Positions 1-9,461 of a stretch of 22,455 bases of DNA are shown piece after piece. The position numbers were made by a program, and so were the translations under genes. The notes beneath the pieces were generated by a model that saw nothing but the letters and a program-made list of their open reading frames with translations, did not search any database and was not told the DNA's origin. Position 1 is the stretch's first letter. The number at the start of each line of letters is the position of its first letter. This stretch comes from an uncultured Rivibacter sp. (GTDB lineage: Bacteria; Pseudomonadota; Gammaproteobacteria; Burkholderiales; Burkholderiaceae): assembly GCA_946480925.1 (NCBI GenBank), contig CAMLLU010000082.1, positions 1 to 22,455 on the forward strand. The letters are read 5' to 3'.

Positions 1-1358
1 TGAACGCGACACCGCCTGGCTCACCACGGCCGATGGCATTGGACCTGAACGTCACGCCACCTGGCTCACCGCAGCCGGTAGTCGCGGCGCTGAACGCAAA
101 TCCGCCCAATTTGCAGCACGCTGATCTGCTCCTGTCGGACTCGATGCTCATACCAGCATCAGTGTTGGCAGCCTTCGGGATTCAAGGTGAGCTTCAACCG
201 CAGCACGTATTCCAGCTGGTAGACCTCCTTCCCAGGTTTCCCGCACTTGAGCCGAACATCGTGCGCACGGCGGGTGAAATGCTCGTGCAACTAGATATCT
301 CAGCCGAACTCCGGCAAGGGCTGGAAGACCGCTGGAGACATGGCGGAGATCCGGCCACGAACCGGGTGGTTGCGCAGTTGATGGACCAGCTCGACACCTT
401 CGAAGCAGACAACGTCGAATCCGATTCGGACAGCGAAGTGGGTGACGGACTGCAAGCCGATCTCGATGAGCAGCACACCCCGTTGGGTGGCGAGATCCAG
501 GCTTGGATGCGCGTACCTTCAGCCTCGATGCATGCGTTCGATGCGGAGCCCAACGCCATGATGTTTGCCCGCATGCTTGCGCGCCTGCGCGAAGGCAGGG
601 ACGAAGGATCGTCGTCAGCGGCGGCGCAGCTGGCTGATCAGGTGTCGACGGTCATCAAGGCCATTGCCCTCGATGAAAACCTGCGCGAAGAGGTCTTCTT
701 GATCGCGGCAACGGCGCTGGGCTCCTGCAGTGACAACCTGGCCGAAGGGTTTTCCAAGGTACGCCTGGCTGTGGATAACTGGGAAGTCGTCAACGACGTG
801 AAAAGCGACAAGATGGACGAGGCAGGGCTTCGCCGCTGGGCAGGGGAGAGGTTCCGCCTATCGTTGCTGGAGACGGCGGTCAGCGGTTTCATCGCCGAGC
901 AGCTCGAACGCACCGACTTGCCCGCCTCCCAACGCAAAGCGCTTACGGAGGAGCCGCTGGAGACCATGGTGCATGCGAAGGTGGCCCTGCGCGAGCGCCT
1001 CGGTTTGCCGGACAGCACCGTATCCAAGATGAGGTTCCGCGGTTTCAGTGCACTCGGAAAGAAGGACTTGGACCAGCTGGAGGCGACTGTGAAGGCCCAG
1101 GCAGCAGACACTGCGGCGTTCGCGGAGTTCATGCTGGGCAACCCGTCTTGGCGGGCCGCCATCAGCGAACTGCACGTACTGGCGTTCGCAGTCCTGGAGC
1201 AGAAGATGAATCGCGATCCATTCCATGATCGGCCGCTGCCGCCGCGCGACGACGTGGCAGCCCAGGCAGACTACGCCGAGAAGGCTAACCAAGTGGAGGC
1301 GGATTGGCATCGTAGCGAGGAAGAGTTGTTCCGGGAGCTGGCCAACGCAGACATATAG
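1..1358 (+). CDS. NEL-domain E3 ubiquitin ligase, type III effector-like (5' partial)
   Basis: The C-terminal part matches the novel E3 ligase (NEL) domain of Shigella IpaH, Salmonella SspH and rhizobial NopM. It has a helical FARMLARLRE segment and the catalytic-cysteine motif SCSDNLAEGF (Cys232 counting from the ATG at 33). The ERFRLSLLE helix, the KMRFRGFSAL segment and the terminal EEELFRELA helix follow in the family order. Such enzymes are injected into host cells by type III secretion and transfer ubiquitin through the cysteine. The frame is open from base 3 and the ATG at 33 has no ribosome binding site, so the true start lies outside the window. Codons before and after that ATG encode a degenerate LN-x-TPPGSP-x-P repeat. 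No leucine-rich repeats are visible here; residues 25-150 are helical and then acidic. GC content looks lower than in neighbouring genes, which hints at transfer. The family call is firm; the substrate is unknown. Confidence 0.88.
   Translation, partial: NATPPGSPRPMALDLNVTPPGSPQPVVAALNANPPNLQHADLLLSDSMLIPASVLAAFGIQGELQPQHVFQLVDLLPRFPALEPNIVRTAGEMLVQLDISAELRQGLEDRWRHGGDPATNRVVAQLMDQLDTFEADNVESDSDSEVGDGLQADLDEQHTPLGGEIQAWMRVPSASMHAFDAEPNAMMFARMLARLREGRDEGSSSAAAQLADQVSTVIKAIALDENLREEVFLIAATALGSCSDNLAEGFSKVRLAVDNWEVVNDVKSDKMDEAGLRRWAGERFRLSLLETAVSGFIAEQLERTDLPASQRKALTEEPLETMVHAKVALRERLGLPDSTVSKMRFRGFSALGKKDLDQLEATVKAQAADTAAFAEFMLGNPSWRAAISELHVLAFAVLEQKMNRDPFHDRPLPPRDDVAAQADYAEKANQVEADWHRSEEELFRELANADI
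3..108 (+). repeat. Degenerate LNxTPPGSPxP coding repeat
   Basis: Two near copies of a unit encoding LN-(A/V)-TPPGSP-(R/Q)-P occur at the extreme left of the NEL gene, followed by a partial third copy (LNANPP). At the DNA level the segment ccgcctggctcacca (16-30) recurs as ccacctggctcaccg (58-72). The array is cut by the window edge, so its full copy number is unknown. It looks like a flexible proline-rich N-terminal region. Confidence 0.6.
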
Positions 1359-1381
1359 CCGGCGATTCGCTTCGTTCCCGT

Positions 1382-1443
1382 GCCCGCAAAACCGGCACAT
1401 CGTCACGGCCGTTTCAGCACCACTGGCATATCCTCTTGCGGGC
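1382..1443. other. Long-spaced inverted repeat after NEL gene
   Basis: gcccgcaa at 1382-1389 is the exact reverse complement of ttgcgggc at 1436-1443, with a 46-base spacer. It starts 24 bases after the stop of the NEL gene. It could end that transcript, but there is no T tract. The rest of the 186-base gap up to the binding-protein gene shows no clear promoter. Confidence 0.3.
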
Positions 1444-1544
1444 CTCCTGAGGCTGCGCCATGCTGCTGGCCGCGCGCCGTGTCGCCATGCGCGACCACGT
1501 CATGAAAACAACAGGGAGGCTTGCAGTTTCTTGAGGGGCCTCTC

Positions 1545-2300
1545 ATGTACTGGTACCGCCGGCTTTGCCTTGCCGCTTTGTGCTGTCTTGCGTGGGCAGC
1601 GAGCGGGTTCGCTGTCGCCCAGCAGACCACCACCTTGCGCCTGTCGCGCATCGAGAACGTGCCCGACCAGGCGGTAGGCGGCGAGATCCTCGCCGCGGTG
1701 TACTCGAAGCTCGGCATCCGCCTCGAGTTCGTGGCCGTGCCGGCCAAGCGCGCGTTGATCGAGTCCAGCGAGGGGCGGCTCGACGGCGAGGTGCAGCGGG
1801 TGCTCGACGTGGCGAACGAATACCCGACGCTGCTGCCGGTGCGCGAATCCATCAACTACATCGAGCCGTCGGTCTTCACACGGCGCGTGGAGTTCCGCGT
1901 GGAAGGGTGGGAATCGCTGCGGCCCTACACCATCGGCATCGTGCGGGGCGTGGGGTCGTCCGAGCGGGGCACGCGCGGCATGCCTCGCGTGGAGGCCGCA
2001 CCGGGCATGGACCAGATGATGCAGATGCTGGCCAGCGACCGCATCGAAGTCGCGGTGAACGACCGCTTCAGCGGCATGCTCGTGAACAACCGGCTCGGGC
2101 TCGACCGCCAGCTGCGCGTGCTGTCGCCGCCGCTGCAGCACATCGAGCTCTATCACTTCCTGCACGAGCGGCATCGTGCGCTGGTGCCGCAGGTGGAAGC
2201 CGCGGTGCGCCAGATGAAGGCCAGCGGCGAGCTCGAACGCCTTCGCAAGGAAATCACCCAACGCATGCTCGACGAGGCGCGCAAGCAGGTCGGCAGGTAG
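1545..2300 (+). CDS. Periplasmic amino-acid-type solute-binding protein (SBP family 3)
   Basis: The protein starts with an arginine-bearing signal peptide (MYWYRRLCLA, then a hydrophobic run ending near FAVAQQ), so it should be exported to the periplasm. The body follows the family-3 binding-protein pattern: an early LRLSRIENVP strand, GGEILAAVYSKLGI, YTIGIVRGVGSSE, and a late SDRIEVAVNDRF segment. Length (about 251 aa) is normal. The ATG at 1545 is preferred over an upstream TTG because gagggg sits about 6 bases before it. No permease or ATPase gene adjoins it. The next gene, on the same strand, is a hybrid sensor kinase, so a role in presenting a ligand to that kinase is plausible (inference). 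The ligand cannot be read from the sequence. Confidence 0.8.
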   Translation: MYWYRRLCLAALCCLAWAASGFAVAQQTTTLRLSRIENVPDQAVGGEILAAVYSKLGIRLEFVAVPAKRALIESSEGRLDGEVQRVLDVANEYPTLLPVRESINYIEPSVFTRRVEFRVEGWESLRPYTIGIVRGVGSSERGTRGMPRVEAAPGMDQMMQMLASDRIEVAVNDRFSGMLVNNRLGLDRQLRVLSPPLQHIELYHFLHERHRALVPQVEAAVRQMKASGELERLRKEITQRMLDEARKQVGR

Positions 2301-2342
2301 CAGACGATGGGTCGCTGGCGTCGCGCCGCCACGGGAGCACAC

Positions 2343-4679
2343 ATGGAGAACCCGCGCTGGTGCGAGCTGCGCCAGGCTTTGTTCAACGGCAATGGTCTTG
2401 CCAAGCGGCTGCTGCTGGCGGTGGTCGGCTTCAGCACCTGCATCACGGCCATCATCACGGCCCGGGACCTGTACCTCGGCTACCACAACGACCTGAGCGA
2501 CATCGACGAGGCCTTCCGTTTCGTCGAGACGAGCTATGCGCCTTCGCTGTCGCGCAGCGTGTGGCAGTTCGACGACGAGCTCGTGCGCAGCCAGCTGCAA
2601 GGCATGCTGCGCCTGCCCGACGTGGAGCGGGCCGAGGTGGTGGTCGACGGGCAGGCGCGCTGGTTCGCCGGCCAGGTGAGCTCCCAGCGCCAGTTGCAGA
2701 CGCAGATCCTGTTGGTGCACGGAGGCCCTGGCGGCGACCAGACCATCGGCACGCTGCGCGTGGTGGCCGGCCTCGACCGCGCGATCGCGCGTGTGTGGCA
2801 GCGCCTGGGCCACGACCTGCTGGCCAACGGCATCAAGACCATGCTGGTGGCCGGCTTCACGCTGCTGGTGTTCCAGTTCCTGTTGACGCGCCACCTTTCG
2901 CAGGTGGCCGGCTTCGTGCGCGGCATCGACCCGCAGGACCCCGCGACCATGCAGCGCCGGCTCACGCTCAACCGGGCGGCCGGCGGGCGCTGGCGGCCCG
3001 ACATCCTGGATGCCGTCGCCGAGTCGATCAACGGGCTGCTGCAGGCGCTGCAGGCCGCGCGAGACCGCCTCGACGAGACGCTTCGCAAGCTGGCCGACAG
3101 CGAGCTGCGCATGCGGGCACTGACCGCGCACACCTCGGCCCTGATCTACGAGCTCGATGCCGAAGGCCGCATCCTCTTTGCCAACCGCGAGGGCAGCGCC
3201 CTCGGCGGGCTGGTGGTCGGCAGCCTTGCCGAGCAGTGGCTGCCACCTGCCCACCGCACGCAGTTCGAGGAATGCCTGCGCGATGCCATCTCGAACGGCA
3301 CGCGCGGCAGCTTCGAGCTCGAAATGCCCAACGGCGGCGCGGCCCCGCGCCACTACAAGCTCACGGTCGCGCCCATGCGGGCCGCCGCCGGTGCCGCGCG
3401 ATCTGCCGTGGTCACGGCGCTGGAAGTGACGGACATCAAGACCGCGCAGGCCGCGCTGCGCGACGCCAACCGCTCGCTCGAGTCGCGCGTGCGTGAACGC
3501 ACCGCCGCGCTCGAGGCCGCGCGCGACGAGGCCCAGCGTGCCAACCAGGCGAAGTCCGAATTCCTCTCGCGCATGAGCCATGAGCTGCGCACGCCGATGA
3601 ACGCCATCCTCGGCTTCGCGCAGCTCATCGAGATGTCGGGCGTGAACGCGCAGACGCGTCACCGCTCCGGCGAGATCCGCCAGGCCGGCGAGCACCTGCT
3701 GCAACTCATCGACGAGCTGCTGGACCTGGCGCGCATCGAGGTCGGCCGGCTCAACGTGCGCCTGGAGCCGGTGGAGCTGCAGCCGGTGATCGAAGAGGCG
3801 GCTTCGTTGTGCAGGGTGTCGCTGCGCGACCACCAGGTAGCGGTGGACGTCGCCAGCACGGCCCCACCGGTGTGGGTGCACGTGGACCGGGTTCGCCTGC
3901 GGCAGATCCTGGTGAACCTGCTGTCGAACGCCATCAAGTACAACCGCGAAGGCGGCGGCGTCACCGTGCGCTACCGGCTGCTGGGTGGCCGGCGCGTGTG
4001 GCTGGAGGTCACCGATACGGGCCTGGGCATCGCGCGCGAGCAGATGGTCAAGCTCTTCATGCCCTTCGAGCGCCTGGGCCGCGAAGAGGCGAGCGTGGGC
4101 GGCACCGGCATCGGCCTGGCGTTGTCGAAGCGCCTGGCCGAGTTGATGCACATCGAGCTGGGTGCCGAATCCACGGCAGGCGAAGGCTCGACCTTCTGGC
4201 TCGACATGCCGCTGGCCGAGCCCGCGGTGCGCGGCAGCATGCACCTGGGCGAGGGCGCCTTGCGGCCGCGCGGGCATCAACCCACCGTGCGGGTGCTCTA
4301 CGTCGAAGACAACCGCGCCAACCTCGCGCTCATGGAGGAGTTCTTCCACGAGCTGCCGCACCTCACGCTGCTCAGCGCAACGGACGGCCTGCGCGGCATC
4401 GCGGTGGCCAAGGCCGAGCTGCCCGACCTGGTGCTGCTCGACATCCAGCTGCCACAGATGGACGGCTATGCGGTGCTGCAGGCGCTCAAGGGCGACCCCG
4501 CCACGCGCGACATCCCGGTCGTGGCGGTGACGGCCGACGCCATGCCGCACGACATCAAGCGCGGCGAGGCGGCCGGTTTCTCGGCCTACCTGGTCAAGCC
4601 GATCAGGCTGGACGACGTGGCACGTGTCGTCGAAGAACTGGTGCGCCACCACCGGGGCGCACGAGGCCCTGGCGCGTAG
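2343..4679 (+). CDS. Hybrid sensor histidine kinase (PAS-HisKA-HATPase-REC)
   Basis: From the ATG at 2343 the protein has 778 residues. A first membrane segment (about 23-40) and a second (about 164-183) enclose a periplasmic sensor region. A PAS-like domain (about 252-370) and a coiled coil follow. The dimerisation domain carries the phospho-acceptor His413 in MSHELRTPMN. The ATPase domain shows NLLSNAIKYN, DTGLGIA and GGTGIGLALSK. A C-terminal receiver domain carries Asp700 in LLDIQLPQMDGY and the late Lys in YLVKPI. No separate response regulator or Hpt protein is next door, so its output partner is elsewhere. gggag lies 5 bases before the ATG at 2343; an ATG at 2307 would add 12 residues. 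The preceding binding protein probably belongs to the same transcript. The gene converges on the SET gene with a 9-base gap. Confidence 0.92.
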   Translation: MENPRWCELRQALFNGNGLAKRLLLAVVGFSTCITAIITARDLYLGYHNDLSDIDEAFRFVETSYAPSLSRSVWQFDDELVRSQLQGMLRLPDVERAEVVVDGQARWFAGQVSSQRQLQTQILLVHGGPGGDQTIGTLRVVAGLDRAIARVWQRLGHDLLANGIKTMLVAGFTLLVFQFLLTRHLSQVAGFVRGIDPQDPATMQRRLTLNRAAGGRWRPDILDAVAESINGLLQALQAARDRLDETLRKLADSELRMRALTAHTSALIYELDAEGRILFANREGSALGGLVVGSLAEQWLPPAHRTQFEECLRDAISNGTRGSFELEMPNGGAAPRHYKLTVAPMRAAAGAARSAVVTALEVTDIKTAQAALRDANRSLESRVRERTAALEAARDEAQRANQAKSEFLSRMSHELRTPMNAILGFAQLIEMSGVNAQTRHRSGEIRQAGEHLLQLIDELLDLARIEVGRLNVRLEPVELQPVIEEAASLCRVSLRDHQVAVDVASTAPPVWVHVDRVRLRQILVNLLSNAIKYNREGGGVTVRYRLLGGRRVWLEVTDTGLGIAREQMVKLFMPFERLGREEASVGGTGIGLALSKRLAELMHIELGAESTAGEGSTFWLDMPLAEPAVRGSMHLGEGALRPRGHQPTVRVLYVEDNRANLALMEEFFHELPHLTLLSATDGLRGIAVAKAELPDLVLLDIQLPQMDGYAVLQALKGDPATRDIPVVAVTADAMPHDIKRGEAAGFSAYLVKPIRLDDVARVVEELVRHHRGARGPGA

Positions 4680-4688
4680 CGTGCTTCG

Positions 4689-5705
4689 TCAGCGCGCCGT
4701 GGCTGCCGCCGAAAGGCTCCCCGAGTCGTAGTTCCAGCGCAGCTCTTCGCCGGGTGCGATGTCGCAGCTCGCGAAGAAGGCATGGACGACGAGCGGTTCG
4801 CCCTGGGCCGTCTCGACGGCGAAGGCGGCCGGCTCCACGTTGTAGCCGGTGGGCGGGTGGCCCGCGACCTTGCCCTGCGCGTCGAGCAGGTAGCAGGTGT
4901 TCATGATGGCCATCATGTTCTCGCCGTTGATGCCCTTTTCGCCAGGCGTGGCGGAGGCGCCGATCAGGTAGCGGTCGTCCTGCAGGATGAAGAGGTCGGC
5001 CCGGTCGAGGATCTGGCCGCCGTACACGCCCACGCAGGTGCCGGCCGGGATCTCGGCCCTGGCGAACACGCCGCGCTGGCCGATCAGCCCTTGTTCATCG
5101 GGCGAGCGCAGGTCTTCGGCGGTGAGGGTGCGCACCAGCAGGCGCGACTGGTACAGCGCCGCGCGATCTCGCTGGCTCGTGGTGGGGCGGGTATAGGGCT
5201 CCACCATCGCCCATGGGTAGACGTGGCCACGCGCGGAAGGCGCGCTGTGCTCGTTGGCCGGGCGCACGTGCACCTCTTCGTGCTCGACGTCTCGCCATGG
5301 GGAGTCGCCGCACTGCTCGTCGGTGAACTCGCGGCGTGCGACGCGGTGGCGGTACTGCTGGCGCACCTTCTCGAGCGTGGCAAAGAAGTAGGCGCCGCCG
5401 GCATGCGCGAGCTGGAAGCGCTGCATGGTGGCGCCCATGTTGCCCAGGTCCGCCATCGCGGCGGCATCCACCTGGCCGGTGGCCTGCAGGCTGGCGGCAC
5501 GCGCGAGCAACTGCGGCCCGACGAGGGTTTCGATCAGCTCCTTCGTGCGGAGGATGTGCTTGAGGTGCGCGTTGCGGCGCTCGGTTTCGGTGGGCAGCGC
5601 CTGCGCCTCGGCATAGGGCCGGTCCAGCAGCGAGAGCAGCACTTGCTGCTGCTCTTCGAGCTGTGCGGGGGCAAAGACCGCGGCCAGGAATTCTTCGCTG
5701 TTCAT
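4689..5705 (-). CDS. SET-domain protein, candidate type III effector methyltransferase
   Basis: Residues about 207-326 of 338 carry SET-domain signatures. GQRGVFARAEIPAG and VYGG (228-230) form the first motif. IMNTC (267-271) with YNVEPAAF stands where NHxCxPN is usual. DIAPGEELRWNY (315-326) is the final GEEL-x-x-x-Y motif. SET proteins transfer methyl groups from S-adenosylmethionine to lysines; bacterial examples such as RomA and NUE act on host chromatin. The first 200 residues are mostly helical and not recognised. There is no signal peptide. A perfect PIP box and a -10 box lie upstream, so HrpX/HrpB-type control and type III secretion are likely (inference). The NHS triad of classical enzymes is altered to MNT, so activity needs testing. 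The start ATG has only a weak ribosome binding site. Confidence 0.8.
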   Translation of the reverse strand: MNSEEFLAAVFAPAQLEEQQQVLLSLLDRPYAEAQALPTETERRNAHLKHILRTKELIETLVGPQLLARAASLQATGQVDAAAMADLGNMGATMQRFQLAHAGGAYFFATLEKVRQQYRHRVARREFTDEQCGDSPWRDVEHEEVHVRPANEHSAPSARGHVYPWAMVEPYTRPTTSQRDRAALYQSRLLVRTLTAEDLRSPDEQGLIGQRGVFARAEIPAGTCVGVYGGQILDRADLFILQDDRYLIGASATPGEKGINGENMMAIMNTCYLLDAQGKVAGHPPTGYNVEPAAFAVETAQGEPLVVHAFFASCDIAPGEELRWNYDSGSLSAAATAR

Positions 5706-5737
5706 CGTGCAGGGACCGCTGTGCTGTTGGATGGTCC

Positions 5738-5743
5738 ATGCTA
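5738..5743 (-). promoter_or_regulatory. -10 box (TAGCAT) of the PIP-box promoter
   Basis: Read on the minus strand, TAGCAT begins 32 bases downstream of the PIP box. It fits the YANNNT element described 30-32 bases after PIP boxes of HrpX-regulated genes. Transcription would start near 5731, giving a leader of roughly 25 bases before the SET gene. Confidence 0.7.
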
Positions 5744-5775
5744 GGCAGCCGGTGCCGGGAGCTGCCGGGCGGAAC

Positions 5776-5800
5776 GCGAAGAGGCGGGTTCGAAGGCGAA
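5776..5800 (-). promoter_or_regulatory. Perfect PIP/hrpII box: TTCGC-N15-TTCGC
   Basis: The plus strand reads gcgaa at 5776-5780 and gcgaa at 5796-5800. On the minus strand this is TTCGC-N15-TTCGC, the exact plant-inducible-promoter consensus bound by HrpX (Xanthomonas) or HrpB (Ralstonia). It points at the SET gene, whose ATG is 70 bases further on, and has a matching -10 box. Confidence 0.8.
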
Positions 5801-5804
5801 GAAG

Positions 5805-5834
5805 ACCGGTGCTTACCGGTGCCTACCGGTGCGT
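5805..5834. repeat. Three tandem 10-bp repeats ACCGGTGCNT
   Basis: ACCGGTGCTT, ACCGGTGCCT and ACCGGTGCGT follow each other directly. Each holds the palindrome ACCGGT, spaced by 10 bases, about one helical turn. They lie 4 bases upstream of the PIP box as read on the minus strand, so they could be an additional regulator site. Confidence 0.6.
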
Positions 5835-5838
5835 AGAG

Positions 5839-5887
5839 CGCGGAGGCCCGCGCAGAACCATCAGCTTCCGCTGCGCGGTCCTCCGCG
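5839..5887. terminator. Large imperfect hairpin 3' of katG
   Basis: cgcggagg-c-ccgcgcag (5839-5855) pairs with ctgcgcgg-t-cctccgcg (5871-5887): two 8-bp stems split by one mismatch, with a 15-base loop. It lies 64 bases after the katG stop and has no T tract. It may be a Rho-assisted terminator or part of a dispersed palindromic repeat. Confidence 0.45.
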
Positions 5888-5951
5888 TCCTCTGCGTCTG
5901 CGCGGTGAAGGTATTGGCCTTCGACACCTTCACCGCTGCCAGCTCACTTCC

Positions 5952-8744
<2,793 letters not shown>

Positions 8745-8748
<4 letters not shown>

Positions 8749-8876
8749 GACAAGTGCACCCCGATGAGGTCGCTCACGAGCACCATCGAGCCCGCGGCCA
8801 CGATGCCCAGGCCCAGCAGCCGCTGAACGTGGCGGATCCGCAGGCCGTGGCCCAGCTTCAGCACGGCTTCAACCAT
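8745..8876 (-). CDS. 43-aa single-span membrane peptide
   Basis: A short reading frame starts MVEAVLKLGHGLRIRHVQ and continues with a hydrophobic segment (LLGLGIVAAGSMVLVSDLIG) long enough to cross the membrane once. Its ATG overlaps the end of the DUF454 gene by 8 bases. Its TGA overlaps the next ATG as ATGA. Such overlaps on both sides argue that it is a real translated gene in the operon. It has no recognised family. It would sit in the inner membrane with a basic cytoplasmic N-terminus. Confidence 0.6.
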
Positions 8877-9303
8877 GGTCCACGCTCCGTGCGATGAGGC
8901 TGCGGCCGACCGGGGCGGACCCCGGCTCAGGGCGCCACCACAACCAGGCGACCAATGCCGCGAGGCCGAACCCCACGGCCAGCACGGCGGTGGTGGGGCC
9001 GATCAACGCGGCACTGAGCAGCCAGCTCGTCGCGATGCCGAAGCTCGCCATGCACTTGCCGCGGTGCGACACCTGCCGGCCGTTCGCCCACAGGCGCAGC
9101 GGCTCGCCGAAGCGCGGGTGGGCCAGCAAGCGGGCCCGCCATTGCGGTGCGCCCTTGCCCCAGGCCCATGCGCCGATGAGCAGGAACACGGTGGTGGGCA
9201 GCAGCGGAATGAACGCGTTGACGATGCCGATGGCCACGCTCACCGTGCCGAGCAGGCGCCACGCGGTGGCGCGCAATGCAGCCGTTCGATCGTCGTGGTT
9301 CAT
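8869..9303 (-). CDS. DUF454 (YbaN-like) inner-membrane protein
   Basis: The 144-residue protein has the DUF454 layout of E. coli YbaN. A first pair of hydrophobic segments is joined by the signature FIPLLPTTVFLLIGAWAWGKG. A middle region carries HPRFGEPLRLW, and two hydrophobic segments (about 87-125) end in WLWW. The function of the family is not established. It is the first gene of the overlapping unit DUF454, 43-aa peptide, 195-aa unknown, katG. No strong ribosome binding site precedes the ATG at 9303; a longer start near 9390 cannot be excluded. Confidence 0.82.
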   Translation of the reverse strand: MNHDDRTAALRATAWRLLGTVSVAIGIVNAFIPLLPTTVFLLIGAWAWGKGAPQWRARLLAHPRFGEPLRLWANGRQVSHRGKCMASFGIATSWLLSAALIGPTTAVLAVGFGLAALVAWLWWRPEPGSAPVGRSLIARSVDHG

Positions 9304-9433
9304 GTGTCGTGGGTGATGCGTGTGTCGAATGGCGATAAGTCTCGTCAATCCACCGGCGCCGATCAATTGATGTGTGCAAATGGCGCTCATAGCCATCTCC
9401 CCTATCCCGGTGTCGGCAGCACCGGTGGCGTGG

Positions 9434-9451
9434 CCTGCTCGAGCGAGCAGG
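9434..9451. terminator. Hairpin just after cfa
   Basis: cctgctcg-ag-cgagcagg is a perfect 8-bp inverted repeat 10 bases beyond the cfa stop codon. The minimal 2-base centre would open to a larger loop in RNA. There is no T tract. It is a likely end point for the cfa transcript. The remaining gap (to 9304) shows nothing else. Confidence 0.45.
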
Positions 9452-9461
9452 GGGCTCGGAG

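Noticed and set aside
1366..1375. Adjacent ttcgc and ttcgt after the NEL gene
   Set aside because: No second TTCG lies 20 bases further on, so they do not form a PIP box for the binding-protein gene.
1500..4652. A 1050-codon open frame on the minus strand
   Set aside because: It is antisense to the binding protein and hybrid kinase genes, which have clear domains. Long antisense frames are a by-product of high-GC codon use, and its translation is low-complexity His/Arg/Gln-rich.
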